64,000 nt of DNA from Bacteroidota bacterium (GCA_023391625.1 JAEWAN010000027.1:123139-187138), one strand, 5' to 3'; positions 1 to 9,316 are shown, counted from the stretch's first letter. A program made the numbers and translations. The notes: generated by a model from the letters alone, not told the origin.

Positions 1-237
1 GGTGCAATAATTACATTACTACCCATGATTATCATGACATTATTTGCCAAATTCATATATAAAACCAACATATTGACTTTATTAGGAACATTAGCCGGAG
101 GAATGACAAGCACACCCGGTCTGGCAGCCATCACACCAATGACACAGTCCAATGCTCCCCAGATAGCTTATGCCACGGCCTACCCCATCTCCATGGTGCT
201 TCTGGTAATCGTCATCAAACTATTAGCTATATTCTAA
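1..237 (+). CDS. C-terminal fragment of a membrane transporter (AspT/YidE-like)
   Basis: The reading frame is open from base 1 and stops with TAA at 235-237, so only the last 78 residues are present. The fragment has two hydrophobic helices around a loop with GGMTSTPGLAA, a glycine/threonine/proline-rich motif typical of the duplicated domain of AspT/YidE/YbjL-type transporters. The first in-window ATG (base 25) is internal and is not the gene start. The substrate cannot be told from this piece. Assignment rests on motif resemblance only. Confidence 0.65.
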   Translation, partial: GAIITLLPMIIMTLFAKFIYKTNILTLLGTLAGGMTSTPGLAAITPMTQSNAPQIAYATAYPISMVLLVIVIKLLAIF

Positions 238-285
238 CCTGTCATACTTTTAAAAGACATATTTCCTGCTGCAAATTTTTTATCG

Positions 286-293
286 TACCTTTG
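286..293 (+). promoter_or_regulatory. Bacteroidales-type -7 promoter element for ychF
   Basis: TACCTTTG fits the TAnnTTTG -7 consensus of the Bacteroidota primary sigma factor. It lies about 65 bases upstream of the ychF ATG. No clear TTTG -33 box is seen at the usual 19-21 base spacing. Confidence 0.55.
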
Positions 294-358
294 CACTCCG
301 TAAAAAATTGACCTTAATCGGTCACTTCATTTTGTAATTTATTATAATCTAAATACGA

Positions 359-1459
359 ATGGCTCTTCAATGTGGTATTGTAGGATTACCCAACGTTGGT
401 AAATCCACTCTTTTCAACTGCCTGTCTAACGCGAAAGCACAAGCAGCAAATTTTCCTTTCTGTACAATAGAACCTAATGTCGGTGTCATCACCGTTCCGG
501 ACGAAAGACTTAATAAACTTGCAGAACTCATCAACCCACAGCGCATAGTACCCACTACCGTGGAAATTGTTGACATTGCAGGACTGGTAAAAGGAGCAAG
601 CAAAGGTGAAGGACTTGGCAACAAGTTTTTAGCCAATATCAGGGAAACAGATGCTATTCTCCATGTTTTACGTTGTTTTGAAAATGACAACATCACCCAC
701 GTGGACGGAAGCATAGATCCGGTTCGTGACAAAGAAATCATCGACACCGAATTACAATTAAAAGACCTGGAAACAGTAGAAAGCCGTATCAACAAAGTTC
801 AGAAACAGGCACAAACAGGGGGCGACAAACAAGCCAAAGCCGTATATGACATTCTGGTAAAATACCGGGAAGCTCTGCTGCAAGGAAAATCGGTCCGTAC
901 CGTAGACATAGACAAAGAACAAAAGAAATTAGTCAAAGACCTGGGACTGCTTACAGACAAACCGGTAATGTACGTATGTAATGTAGACGAAAAAGCGGCC
1001 AAAGAAGGCAACAAATTTGTAGAAGCCGTACGTGAAGCGACCAAGGACGAAAAAGCCGAAATCCTGGTTGTAGCAGCAGCAACCGAAGCTGACATTGCCG
1101 AACTGGACACCTACGAAGAACGTCAGATGTTTCTGGAAGAAATAGGATTAAGCGAATCCGGCGTGTCAAGATTAATTAAATCAGCTTATAAACTGCTGAA
1201 TTTAGAAACATTCCTAACAGCAGGAGTACAGGAAGTAAGAGCCTGGACTTACGAAAAAGGCTGGAAAGCCCCACAATGTGCGGGGGTTATACACACCGAC
1301 TTTGAAAAAGGATTTATACGGGCGGAAGTAATCAAATATGAAGACTTCATTCACTACGGTTCTGAAGCCGCATGCAAAGAAGCCGGAAAAATGAGTGTAG
1401 AAGGAAAAGAATATATTGTTCAGGATGGTGACATTATGCACTTCCGATTCAATGTATAA
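359..1459 (+). CDS. ychF: Redox-regulated ATPase YchF (Obg-like GTPase family)
   Basis: The 366-residue protein has the usual family length. The G1/Walker A motif GLPNVGKST is at residues 9-17 and the G3 motif DIAGL is near residue 73. A non-canonical G4 motif (NVDE instead of NKxD) is seen, which in YchF/OLA1 proteins goes with ATP rather than GTP preference. A central coiled-coil helical region is followed by a C-terminal TGS domain, ending in QDGDIMHFRFNV. YchF proteins bind ribosomes and take part in stress responses. The gene is monocistronic, with a promoter upstream and a strong terminator directly after it. Confidence 0.97.
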   Translation: MALQCGIVGLPNVGKSTLFNCLSNAKAQAANFPFCTIEPNVGVITVPDERLNKLAELINPQRIVPTTVEIVDIAGLVKGASKGEGLGNKFLANIRETDAILHVLRCFENDNITHVDGSIDPVRDKEIIDTELQLKDLETVESRINKVQKQAQTGGDKQAKAVYDILVKYREALLQGKSVRTVDIDKEQKKLVKDLGLLTDKPVMYVCNVDEKAAKEGNKFVEAVREATKDEKAEILVVAAATEADIAELDTYEERQMFLEEIGLSESGVSRLIKSAYKLLNLETFLTAGVQEVRAWTYEKGWKAPQCAGVIHTDFEKGFIRAEVIKYEDFIHYGSEAACKEAGKMSVEGKEYIVQDGDIMHFRFNV

Positions 1460-1494
1460 TTACAGAAAACTCAAACATTACAGCCCTAATTAAA

Positions 1495-1540
1495 AAACTC
1501 TCCGGGAAGTTGTTGAAGCAACTTCCCGGAGAGTTTTTTA
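1495..1540. terminator. Bidirectional intrinsic terminator
   Basis: A long perfect inverted repeat (AACTCTCCGGGAAGTTG and its complement around a six-base loop) is flanked by A-runs on the left and T-runs on the right. It sits between the converging ychF and the minus-strand regulator gene and can end transcription from both. Confidence 0.9.
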
Positions 1541-1646
1541 TACAGGTTCGCCCCAAGAAACAAATAAGCAAAAAACAAATCCTCTTTTTTTATCAACCTC
1601 AGCTACCCACCAACCCCACTAAACTTTACAAAACCCGAATAAACTA

Positions 1647-2618
1647 TCAAGACAAATAATCCTGTACAAAATTTCTCTGTCGTTCAAAAAATAAAATTCT
1701 CTGCACTTCGTTACTTCCGGAAATCAATGTTGATGTCCTGATTAAAGACTGCATCCATTTTTTTATCTTATCAAAAACCTGCTTATCCATGGAAATCGTA
1801 TCATTCAGAGAAAACGACCAAATGTCACTTAAATAATAATCATTAGTATGTATATAACTAAAGCTCGTTTCAAAACTCACACTCGAAATAAAAATATCCA
1901 GCGTTTTACCTTCAGGATAATGACCGTTAATCGCCAGTTTTTCTAAATCATCCAAAAATCGCAACAATTCTTCTTTCAGTTGACAGACCTCATCTTTGTC
2001 AATCAACCGTATACTTGCAAAATAATTAATATCATTGACCAGTGAAACAATAGCCTGATCATTCAAAATCATGAAAGAATGTCCTATTTGCCGGCAATTC
2101 TGAATGGACTTATTATTCATTTGACGTAACCTGTCATAAATAACAATATCTTTAAAGCGGGATGATTTTACACCAAACTGATAACACCATTTCAACCGAC
2201 GGAAACGATAAATAAGGTCATAGGACAAACAAAGTGAAACAGGAAGCAAATTAGCAGCCATGCCGGCTTCCGAATTCGGATCATTTTTTACCACTTCAAG
2301 TAGCTCTGCATAATGTTCCTGCATTGAAATATCTTCATCTGTAGGATTCTCAAATTCAACCAACCTCATTAAAAAAGGGCGGTTTTTAGATGAATTTGTT
2401 CCAATTATGTTATCCAAGGAAATATCAAACTTTCGGGAAATAACAGATATTTCATGAAACGTAAAAGGAACTTCACCACGCAACCGGCGATAAACGGCTT
2501 CTTTTTCCAAAAACAAGTAATCCGACAGAATATTCACCAATTTGCCCCTTTCAGGAACTTTACTTTTTATCTGTTCCAAAAGATCTTGATATACAGTATC
2601 CTTTTCCATAGTAATCAC
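1647..2618 (-). CDS. XRE-like helix-turn-helix protein, second of a tandem pair
   Basis: This is a 323-residue protein of unknown function. Residues about 25-75 look like a Cro/XRE helix-turn-helix, ending in SLDNIIG, which matches the family's typical last helix. The remaining ~245 residues are predicted helical and rich in Leu, Tyr and Phe, with no enzyme motif or signal peptide. It is a paralogue of the gene just upstream (2629-3615): both share KEAVYRRLRGEVPFTF, a central VNDINYF(A/Y)SIRL block and a C-terminal ILFFE(R/S)QR. Only 10 bases separate the two genes, so they are co-transcribed. The layout (N-terminal HTH, long helical C-terminus) resembles peptide-sensing Rgg-type regulators, but that is only an analogy. 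Start could also be the ATG at 2609. Confidence 0.75.
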   Translation of the reverse strand: MITMEKDTVYQDLLEQIKSKVPERGKLVNILSDYLFLEKEAVYRRLRGEVPFTFHEISVISRKFDISLDNIIGTNSSKNRPFLMRLVEFENPTDEDISMQEHYAELLEVVKNDPNSEAGMAANLLPVSLCLSYDLIYRFRRLKWCYQFGVKSSRFKDIVIYDRLRQMNNKSIQNCRQIGHSFMILNDQAIVSLVNDINYFASIRLIDKDEVCQLKEELLRFLDDLEKLAINGHYPEGKTLDIFISSVSFETSFSYIHTNDYYLSDIWSFSLNDTISMDKQVFDKIKKWMQSLIRTSTLISGSNEVQRILFFERQRNFVQDYLS

Positions 2619-2628
2619 AAATATGAAG

Positions 2629-3615
2629 TTAATCTATTTTCAAATTTTCTTCTATAAGTTTTCTCTGGCTTTCAAAAAACAATATCCGGTTCTTTTCATC
2701 ACTTTCCGAAATAAGCATAGATGTTCTCTTTAAAGATTGAATCCAGGTCTTTACTTTCTGAAAGACAGCCTCGTCCAAAGAAGCGACCTCATTTAAAGTA
2801 AAAACTTTAATTAGCGTCAAAGAATAATCACAGTTTTGAAGATATGTATAGGTTGTTTCAAAATTAAGGTTCGAAATATAAAAATGGACTTTATTTCCAT
2901 TAGCATAACTTCCAGTCACAGTCAAATTCTCTAAATAAGTCAGAAGGTTTAGAATATCCTCCTTTAAAAGTTCCACATCTTCCTTCATCAACAAACGAAT
3001 GCTATAAAAATAATTTATGTCATTGACCAGATATAGCAACGTAAGCTTATCCCAAATAAAATAAGTGTACTTCACTTTTTCCACTTCCTTCAGAAACCTT
3101 TGCTGTATTCCCTTCATCCGGTCTGAAAATTCTATTTGCGAATACACAGGAACGGCACCGGGATTTCCGAACTGATAAAGCCAGCGAAGTACATAAAACC
3201 TATGAATAGCCGTATAACGTATGCTAAAATGTAAAGGTAATATGCTGGTAACAAAACCAAATTCAGAATATCGATTGGCATCTACCTGACCCAGCAAATT
3301 CAGAAATTCTTCATGCATACTATAATCCGTTTCCGTCAAGTCATAAAATCGGCTCAGTTTCAACTGGAAAGGCCTGCTTTGAGGAGAGTTTGTTGCTATA
3401 ATATGATCCAGTGAGATATTCAGTTTTTGGGCAATCATTGTAACTTCCCAAAAAGTAAACGGCACTTCTCCACGCAAACGACGGTAAACGGCTTCTTTTT
3501 CAATACATAAAATATCAACCAATTCTTTTGTAAGCTTTCCTCTCTGAGGAATCTTTTCTCTCATAAGGTCTATAAAAGTATCATAGACAATAGCCTGCTT
3601 GTTTATCATAAGCAA
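2629..3615 (-). CDS. XRE-like helix-turn-helix protein, first of a tandem pair
   Basis: This 328-residue protein has the same architecture as its downstream paralogue. An XRE-like DNA-binding domain lies at about residues 28-75 (with KEAVYRRLRGEVPFTFWEV and SLDHIIA) and is followed by a long helical region without recognisable catalytic motifs. No membrane segment or signal peptide is visible. Start may be the ATG at 3615 or the one at 3609. The gene is divergent from the small ORF at 3888, across an AT-rich stretch of about 270 bases that must hold both promoters. Tandem duplication with clear divergence suggests the two proteins have different ligands or targets, or act as a heteromer; this is inference. 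Confidence 0.75.
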   Translation of the reverse strand: MLMINKQAIVYDTFIDLMREKIPQRGKLTKELVDILCIEKEAVYRRLRGEVPFTFWEVTMIAQKLNISLDHIIATNSPQSRPFQLKLSRFYDLTETDYSMHEEFLNLLGQVDANRYSEFGFVTSILPLHFSIRYTAIHRFYVLRWLYQFGNPGAVPVYSQIEFSDRMKGIQQRFLKEVEKVKYTYFIWDKLTLLYLVNDINYFYSIRLLMKEDVELLKEDILNLLTYLENLTVTGSYANGNKVHFYISNLNFETTYTYLQNCDYSLTLIKVFTLNEVASLDEAVFQKVKTWIQSLKRTSMLISESDEKNRILFFESQRKLIEENLKID

Positions 3616-3887
3616 TCAGATTTTAATACACACAATATAGGGTTACACACAATAAGATAATACACACGAGATTACAAAAATAGTAAATAATCCGTTTCTT
3701 TTTTAACATTTCCTCTTTTTATGATTTTTTTTAATTTCTACATTTTCTCTTTATCATAAAAACAGTCTAAAACACTCATTATTAGATGCTACTTATAATT
3801 TATTAAAATGCAATTTTGTATTCTGTTATCTGAAATATGATTATTTCCAATCATAAATAAAATTTATAACCTTCAATTATTAGCATT

Positions 3888-4127
3888 ATGATGAAATCTC
3901 AGGACAAAGACACAACGGGAACAAGCTCCGGGCAGGAATGGATATCATATTCCACAACAGTAGATTACCCGACACAGGAAAGAAAGTACGTTTTAGGAAG
4001 CAATAGTCCAAACGAGGAATATAGTCATGAGAACAGCGAACAACTGCAATTTGTCAATGTATGGTCTGTCCCTATTCAAAACAAAACCAGTACTCCACAA
4101 CCTTTGCAACAAAAAATTAAATTTTAA
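3888..4127 (+). CDS. Small hypothetical protein, divergent from the regulator pair
   Basis: This is a 79-residue polar ORF rich in Ser, Thr, Gln and Asn, without signal peptide, membrane segment or known motif. It starts with two Met codons (MMKSQDK) and has no strong Shine-Dalgarno, which is common in this phylum. It is the only ORF in the space facing away from the two XRE-like genes, and a terminator follows 80 bases after its stop. Position and clean termination argue that it is a gene. Composition alone does not prove it. It could be a target or signal peptide precursor for the neighbouring regulators, but nothing in the sequence shows this directly. Confidence 0.45.
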   Translation: MMKSQDKDTTGTSSGQEWISYSTTVDYPTQERKYVLGSNSPNEEYSHENSEQLQFVNVWSVPIQNKTSTPQPLQQKIKF

Positions 4128-4205
4128 AAAAACATGAATTCTGTAACCAAGGAGACAGGGAATAGTTTCAAGCTAACCGTTCTCCCCACAAAAAACGGAA
4201 TAACA

Positions 4206-4239
4206 AACAGCGGGCTTATTTTAAAATAAGCCCGCTGTT
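4206..4239. terminator. Bidirectional intrinsic terminator
   Basis: A perfect 17-base inverted repeat, AACAGCGGGCTTATTTT and its complement, has T/A-rich ends. It lies between the small ORF (plus) and radA (minus), which converge here. Confidence 0.85.
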
Positions 4240-4294
4240 CAAACATCATAATTTCACAAATTACAATAACCTGCAAAAAAAATAAAGACTCCCC

Positions 4295-5665
4295 TTATGC
4301 AAATAAAACACGAAAAGCCTCCTCTACCTTTCTCACCTGAATCAATTCTATCTTAATTCTTTTCACATCCAGACTTTTTGTATTAAACACGGGAACAATC
4401 ATTTTCTTAAAGCCCAGTTTTTCTGCTTCCAAAATTCGTTGTTCCATTCGGTTAACAGGACGTATTTCTCCTGAAAGTCCCACTTCACCTGCCATACAAA
4501 TACGTTTTTCTATTGCAATATCAACATTAGAAGAAAGAATAGACGAAATGACCGCCAGGTCAATAGCCGGATCATTCACTTTCAGGCCACCGGCTATATT
4601 CAAGAAAACATCTTTTTGCGCCAGTTTAAATCCGGCACGCTTTTCAAGAACAGCTAAAAGCATATTCAAACGCCGCAAATCAAACCCTGTGCTGGAACGT
4701 TGCGGAGTTCCGTAAGCAGCAGAACTCACCAACGCCTGCACCTCAATCAAAAACGGACGTATTCCCTCTATGGCCGAAGCAATGGCAATACCGCTAAGCC
4801 CTTCATGATGTTGAGAAAGCAGCAGTTCCGACGGATTACTCACTTCCCGAAGACCGGATTGCTGCATTTCAAAAATACCCAGTTCGGAAGTACTGCCAAA
4901 ACGGTTTTTCACAGCCCTCAATATCCTATACATATAATGCTGGTCCCCTTCAAACTGTAACACAGTATCTACAATATGTTCCAGCACTTTAGGCCCGGCA
5001 ATGTTCCCGTCTTTATTAATATGCCCTATTAACAACACCGGTGTTGACGTCGTTTTACAAAATTTTAAAATAGCAGAAGCACACTCCCTCACCTGCGACA
5101 CACTACCCGGCGAAGACTCTATCATATCCGTAGATATAGTTTGAATAGAATCTATTATCACCAATTCCGGCTGTACGTTCTGGATATGTACAAAAATCTG
5201 CTCCAGTGAGGTTTCACTAACAATATAACACTCATCATTATTCGTTGCCAAACGTTCCGCACGAAGTTTCAACTGTTTCACACTCTCTTCCCCCGAGACG
5301 TACAAAGTCCGCTTACCTTCCATGTGCAGTACAACCTGTAAAACCAAAGTGGACTTGCCAATCCCCGGATCACCTCCTATCAGCACCAGCGACCCCGGTA
5401 CCAAACCTCCTCCCAATACTCGGTTTAATTCATTACTACGAGTATCTATACGGCTCTCTTTTGTCGTTTCCACTTCCGAAATAAGAACCGGTTTCTGTTT
5501 ATTCACTTCCACTCCGGCAAACTGTATTTTTGCCGGTGCTACATTACGGGCAACAATCTCCTCCACATAAGTATTCCACTCATTACAAGCAGGACATTTT
5601 CCTATCCATTTTGCCGATTCATTACCACAGTTCTGACACACATATACAGACTTAGTCTTTGCCAT
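4295..5665 (-). CDS. radA: DNA repair protein RadA (Sms)
   Basis: At 456 residues this matches normal RadA length. An N-terminal zinc finger is formed by Cys10, Cys13, Cys24 and Cys27 (CQNC...CPAC). A RecA-like ATPase follows, with Walker A GGDPGIGKST near residue 100 and Walker B ELVIIDSIQT. The RadA-specific KNRFGS motif is near residue 257. The C-terminal third is the Lon-protease-like domain that in RadA serves as a scaffold, not a protease. RadA is a branch-migration helicase in homologous recombination. The gene is monocistronic and faces away from the M28 lipoprotein gene. Confidence 0.97.
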   Translation of the reverse strand: MAKTKSVYVCQNCGNESAKWIGKCPACNEWNTYVEEIVARNVAPAKIQFAGVEVNKQKPVLISEVETTKESRIDTRSNELNRVLGGGLVPGSLVLIGGDPGIGKSTLVLQVVLHMEGKRTLYVSGEESVKQLKLRAERLATNNDECYIVSETSLEQIFVHIQNVQPELVIIDSIQTISTDMIESSPGSVSQVRECASAILKFCKTTSTPVLLIGHINKDGNIAGPKVLEHIVDTVLQFEGDQHYMYRILRAVKNRFGSTSELGIFEMQQSGLREVSNPSELLLSQHHEGLSGIAIASAIEGIRPFLIEVQALVSSAAYGTPQRSSTGFDLRRLNMLLAVLEKRAGFKLAQKDVFLNIAGGLKVNDPAIDLAVISSILSSNVDIAIEKRICMAGEVGLSGEIRPVNRMEQRILEAEKLGFKKMIVPVFNTKSLDVKRIKIELIQVRKVEEAFRVLFA

Positions 5666-5818
5666 AATTATTCACCTTGCTTAAAAATCAAAATTATCCG
5701 TTCCGGAAACGAACAAAGATAACTAAAAAGAACTATATTTTCCGGGTTATATTTTCCCTTTTTGCTTTCGGGAACCCCTCATTTTTGTAGCAGTCATTAT
5801 CCAATAGTAAAAAAAACG

Positions 5819-5826
5819 TATCTTTG
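5819..5826 (+). promoter_or_regulatory. -7 promoter element; fixes the start of the M28 gene
   Basis: TATCTTTG is an exact TAnnTTTG match. Transcription should begin about 7 bases downstream, near 5833. This excludes the upstream in-frame ATG at 5762 as translation start and leaves the ATG at 5846, which begins a proper lipoprotein signal. Confidence 0.7.
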
Positions 5827-5845
5827 CATACTATTTTTAATCCCT

Positions 5846-6823
5846 ATGAAAAGAATAATAATCTTTTTCGTCAGCATCTTAGGACTTATTGCATGCAATA
5901 AAACCGCACAGAAGCAAGCCACTGAAGAAAAAAAGGTTTCCATTCCTCTTTTTTCCGCAGATTCAGCGTATTCATACATACAAAAACAAGTAGATTTCGG
6001 GCCACGTGTTCCTAACACCCAAGCTCACATATCTTGTGCTGAATATCTGGCAAACACGCTTCAGTCTTTCGGAGCACAAGTCCTCAACCAACAGGCAGAA
6101 CTCACAGCTTTTGACGGCACAAAACTAAATGCCGTAAACATAATAGGTTCTTTCCAACCGGAAAATAAAAACAGGATTCTACTTTTTGCTCACTGGGACT
6201 CACGCCCTTGGGCAGATCAGGATCCAGACCCAAACAACCGGAAAAAACCAATAGCCGGGGCAAATGACGGCGCCAGCGGAGTGGGCGTATTACTGGAAAT
6301 AGCCCGACAAATCGGAGCACAGCAGCCGGAGGTAGGAGTCGACATTATATTTTTTGATGCGGAAGACTATGGAGCTCCGGAACATCTGTCCAATGCAGAA
6401 ACACAACATTCCTGGTGCCTAGGATCGCAATACTGGGCTAACAACCCGCACATTCCCGGCTACAAAGCACGCTATGGCATCCTGCTGGATATGGTAGGAG
6501 CGCATGGAGCTACTTTTTACAGGGAACAGGTATCCGAGTATTATGCTTCACATGTTCTCACAAAAGTTTGGAAAAAGGCCAATGAACTTGGCTTTTCAAA
6601 TTACTTTTTAAACATGAAGGGAGGAGCCATTACCGATGACCATTTATATATCAACCAAATCATCAAAATACCATCCATCGACATCATCCAACGCGACATC
6701 AATTCTCCGTATAATTTCGGGAATTACTGGCATACGGTGAACGATACAATGGATAATATTGATAAAAACACTCTATATGCAGTAGGCACTACTCTACTGA
6801 ATGTAATATATAACGAAAAATAA
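5846..6823 (+). CDS. M28-family zinc lipoprotein, probable glutaminyl-peptide cyclotransferase
   Basis: From the ATG at 5846 the protein is 325 residues with a lipoprotein signal peptide (lipobox LIAC, Cys near residue 16). The longer frame from 5762 is rejected because the promoter lies inside it. Hallmarks of the glutaminyl cyclase branch of M28 are AHWDSRPWADQD, then GANDGASG (metal-binding Asp), FFDAEDYG (metal-binding Glu) and YWHTVNDT (metal-binding His). Such enzymes turn N-terminal Gln of exported proteins into pyroglutamate. Anchored in the envelope, it could act on secreted proteins as they leave signal peptidase. An aminopeptidase role is the main alternative. Confidence 0.85.
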   Translation: MKRIIIFFVSILGLIACNKTAQKQATEEKKVSIPLFSADSAYSYIQKQVDFGPRVPNTQAHISCAEYLANTLQSFGAQVLNQQAELTAFDGTKLNAVNIIGSFQPENKNRILLFAHWDSRPWADQDPDPNNRKKPIAGANDGASGVGVLLEIARQIGAQQPEVGVDIIFFDAEDYGAPEHLSNAETQHSWCLGSQYWANNPHIPGYKARYGILLDMVGAHGATFYREQVSEYYASHVLTKVWKKANELGFSNYFLNMKGGAITDDHLYINQIIKIPSIDIIQRDINSPYNFGNYWHTVNDTMDNIDKNTLYAVGTTLLNVIYNEK

Positions 6824-6845
6824 AACGCTTAAACGTACAGACAAA

Positions 6846-7928
6846 ATGAATCTACGTTTTAGAAAAATAGCAGTCAAGATAGGAAGTAATGTGCTGACGC
6901 GTTCAGACGGCACATTAGATATTACCCGCATGTCTTCATTAGTGGATCAGATAGCCACACTACATAAATCAGGAGTAGAAATCGTAATGATTTCATCAGG
7001 AGCTGTTGCTTCCGGACGTAACATGATACGACCCAACCGGAAAATGGATGTAGTAGACCAACGCCAGCTATTTTCAGCCATCGGGCAAGCCAAGCTAATA
7101 AACCATTATTACGACTTATTCAGGGAACATGGCATCATCGTGGGCCAGATACTGACCACTAAAGAGAATTTCAGCGACCGGGTGCATTACCTGACCCAAC
7201 GAAACTGCATGCGCGTTATGCTGGATAACAATGTCATCCCCATCGTCAATGAAAATGATGCTGTTTCCGTGTCTGAATTAATGTTCACGGACAATGACGA
7301 GCTATCCGGTCTGATTGCCTCTATGATGGACATGGAAGCGCTGATTATTCTCAGCAACATCGACGGAATTTACAATGGTGCGCCGTCCGACCCTCAATCA
7401 CAAGTAATCCGTGAAATCAACAAAGGGGAAGACATCTCCGATTTCATACAAACGAACAAATCTTCATTTGGCCGCGGAGGCATGATAACCAAAACTTCCA
7501 TTGCAAGGAAAATTGCCGATGAAGGAATTGAAGTATATATAGCCAATGGGAAAAAAGACAATATATTACTGGAGCTACTGAACAAAAAAGCAGACGTGGT
7601 ATCTACCCACTTCATCGCTTCACAGGGGAACGTATCCAGCGTAAAGAAATGGATTGCACACAGCGAGGGATTTGCTAAAGGAGAAATCCACATCAACGAA
7701 TGCGCATCACAAATACTTACCGGAGAAAAAGCAGCCAGCCTTTTGCCCGTTGGAGTAGTAAGAATTATCGGAGATTTTGAAAAGGACGACATCGTCCGTA
7801 TTCTGGATGAAGAAGGCAAATTCCTGGGAGTGGGCAAGGCGCAGTACAGCAGCCAGAAAGCCAAAGAAATGATTGGGAAAAAAAATCAAAAACCCCTGAT
7901 ACATTGTGATTATTTATATCTAGACTAA
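6846..7928 (+). CDS. proB: Glutamate 5-kinase
   Basis: This is a 360-residue ATP:glutamate phosphotransferase, the first step of proline synthesis. The amino-acid kinase domain (about residues 5-255) starts with VKIGSNVLT and contains the ISSGAVASG, VNENDAVS and NDELSG motifs. A C-terminal PUA domain (about 272-355) makes it the long ProB form. It is followed 20 bases later by proA, so the two are co-transcribed. ProB is normally feedback-inhibited by proline; the sequence shows no separate regulatory site. Confidence 0.96.
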   Translation: MNLRFRKIAVKIGSNVLTRSDGTLDITRMSSLVDQIATLHKSGVEIVMISSGAVASGRNMIRPNRKMDVVDQRQLFSAIGQAKLINHYYDLFREHGIIVGQILTTKENFSDRVHYLTQRNCMRVMLDNNVIPIVNENDAVSVSELMFTDNDELSGLIASMMDMEALIILSNIDGIYNGAPSDPQSQVIREINKGEDISDFIQTNKSSFGRGGMITKTSIARKIADEGIEVYIANGKKDNILLELLNKKADVVSTHFIASQGNVSSVKKWIAHSEGFAKGEIHINECASQILTGEKAASLLPVGVVRIIGDFEKDDIVRILDEEGKFLGVGKAQYSSQKAKEMIGKKNQKPLIHCDYLYLD

Positions 7929-7948
7929 AGATTTAAAGAGAAAATGCT

Positions 7949-9193
7949 ATGAATACAAACTGGAAAGAAGCGGTTCTATCTGCTTCACGTTCATTAAACC
8001 TACTGAACAACGACACAATAAATAAAGTATTATTAGCGGTAGCAGACGAAGCAATTGCACAGACAGACAATATATTGGCAGAAAATGCAAAAGACCTATC
8101 CAGAATGGATAAAAGCAATCCGATGTATGACCGTCTGTTACTTTCAAAAGAACGCATAGAAGGCATAGCCGGCGATATACGAAACGTAGCTTCACTGCCT
8201 TCTCCGTTAGGAAAAACCCTAATGGAAACTACACGCCCCAACGGATTACAGATAAAAAGAATAAGTGTTCCTATGGGTGTAGTAGGAGTTATTTATGAAG
8301 CGCGTCCTAACGTTACATTTGACGTTTTCTCGCTCTGCTTTAAATCCGGAAACGCATGCGTACTTAAAGGAGGAACTGACGCTTATGACTCCAATGTAGC
8401 TATCGTCAATATCATCCAATCAGTATTGAATAAATTCGGATTGGACAAAAACATGGTAACCCTACTTCCTGCCGGACGCGAAGCGACATCCGACTTGATG
8501 AATGCTGTGGGATATGTAGATGTCATCATTCCACGGGGAGGAAAAGGTTTAATCGAATTTGTCAGGGACAATTCACGAATCCCGGTTATTGAAACCGGAG
8601 CCGGAATTTGTCATACTTATTTCGATGAATTTGGCGATACGGAAAAAGGAGAAAAAATCATTTTCAACGCCAAAACCCGCCGGGTGAGCGTTTGTAATGC
8701 GCTGGATTGTGTTGTCATACACGAAAAAAGGTTGGCACAGTTACCTGAATTATGTAAAAGACTAGCCGAAAAAAATGTCATTATCTATGCTGATGTAAAA
8801 GCTTACACTTTCTTAAATGGCAAATACCCAAAAGAACTTTTGCAAAAAGCAACAGCAGAAAGCTTCGGTACAGAGTTTATGGATTACAAAATGGCTATTA
8901 AAACAGTAAGTTCTATTGAAGAAGCCATACAACATATTACAAAATACAGTTCCAAACACAGCGAATGCATTGTCAGTGAAAACCAAGATAACATTGAGTT
9001 ATTCAAAAAGGTGATCGATGCCGCTTGTGTTTACAGCAACGCCTCCACAGCATTTACGGATGGTGCACAATTCGGATTGGGAGCTGAAATCGGTATCAGC
9101 ACCCAGAAACTGCATGCCAGGGGACCTATGGGATTAGCTGAATTATGTTCTTACAAATGGATTATCACAGGAGAAGGACAAACCAGAAGTTAA
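7949..9193 (+). CDS. proA: Glutamate-5-semialdehyde dehydrogenase (gamma-glutamyl phosphate reductase)
   Basis: The 414-residue protein belongs to the aldehyde dehydrogenase superfamily and reduces glutamyl phosphate with NADPH in the second step of proline synthesis. Visible family blocks are PMGVVGVIYEARPNVT, IPRGGKGLIEFV, IETGAGICHTYFDE and the catalytic cysteine region RRVSVCNALDC. The C-terminus carries LHARGPMGLAELCSYKW, typical of ProA. It forms a two-gene operon with proB. Confidence 0.97.
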   Translation: MNTNWKEAVLSASRSLNLLNNDTINKVLLAVADEAIAQTDNILAENAKDLSRMDKSNPMYDRLLLSKERIEGIAGDIRNVASLPSPLGKTLMETTRPNGLQIKRISVPMGVVGVIYEARPNVTFDVFSLCFKSGNACVLKGGTDAYDSNVAIVNIIQSVLNKFGLDKNMVTLLPAGREATSDLMNAVGYVDVIIPRGGKGLIEFVRDNSRIPVIETGAGICHTYFDEFGDTEKGEKIIFNAKTRRVSVCNALDCVVIHEKRLAQLPELCKRLAEKNVIIYADVKAYTFLNGKYPKELLQKATAESFGTEFMDYKMAIKTVSSIEEAIQHITKYSSKHSECIVSENQDNIELFKKVIDAACVYSNASTAFTDGAQFGLGAEIGISTQKLHARGPMGLAELCSYKWIITGEGQTRS

Positions 9194-9250
9194 TTTGTTC
9201 GCACAAAATCCATATTTTCCGGGAAAATCTCAATATTTTTTCAGAAAATA

Positions 9251-9282
9251 TTTGGGTAAAATAAAAAACCATTGTATCTTTG
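9251..9282 (+). promoter_or_regulatory. Complete Bacteroidales promoter for the tRNA-Gln genes
   Basis: A TTTG -33 box at 9251-9254 and TATCTTTG at 9275-9282 are separated by 20 bases, the ideal spacing for this phylum's main promoter. It lies about 35 bases before the first tRNA. Confidence 0.8.
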
Positions 9283-9316
9283 CCCCGCTTTTGAGAGGAA
9301 GCATAAAGATTGGTAC

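Noticed and set aside
5762..5845. Upstream extension of the M28 lipoprotein
   Set aside because: A strong -7 promoter box lies inside it, and the extension would bury the lipoprotein signal peptide.
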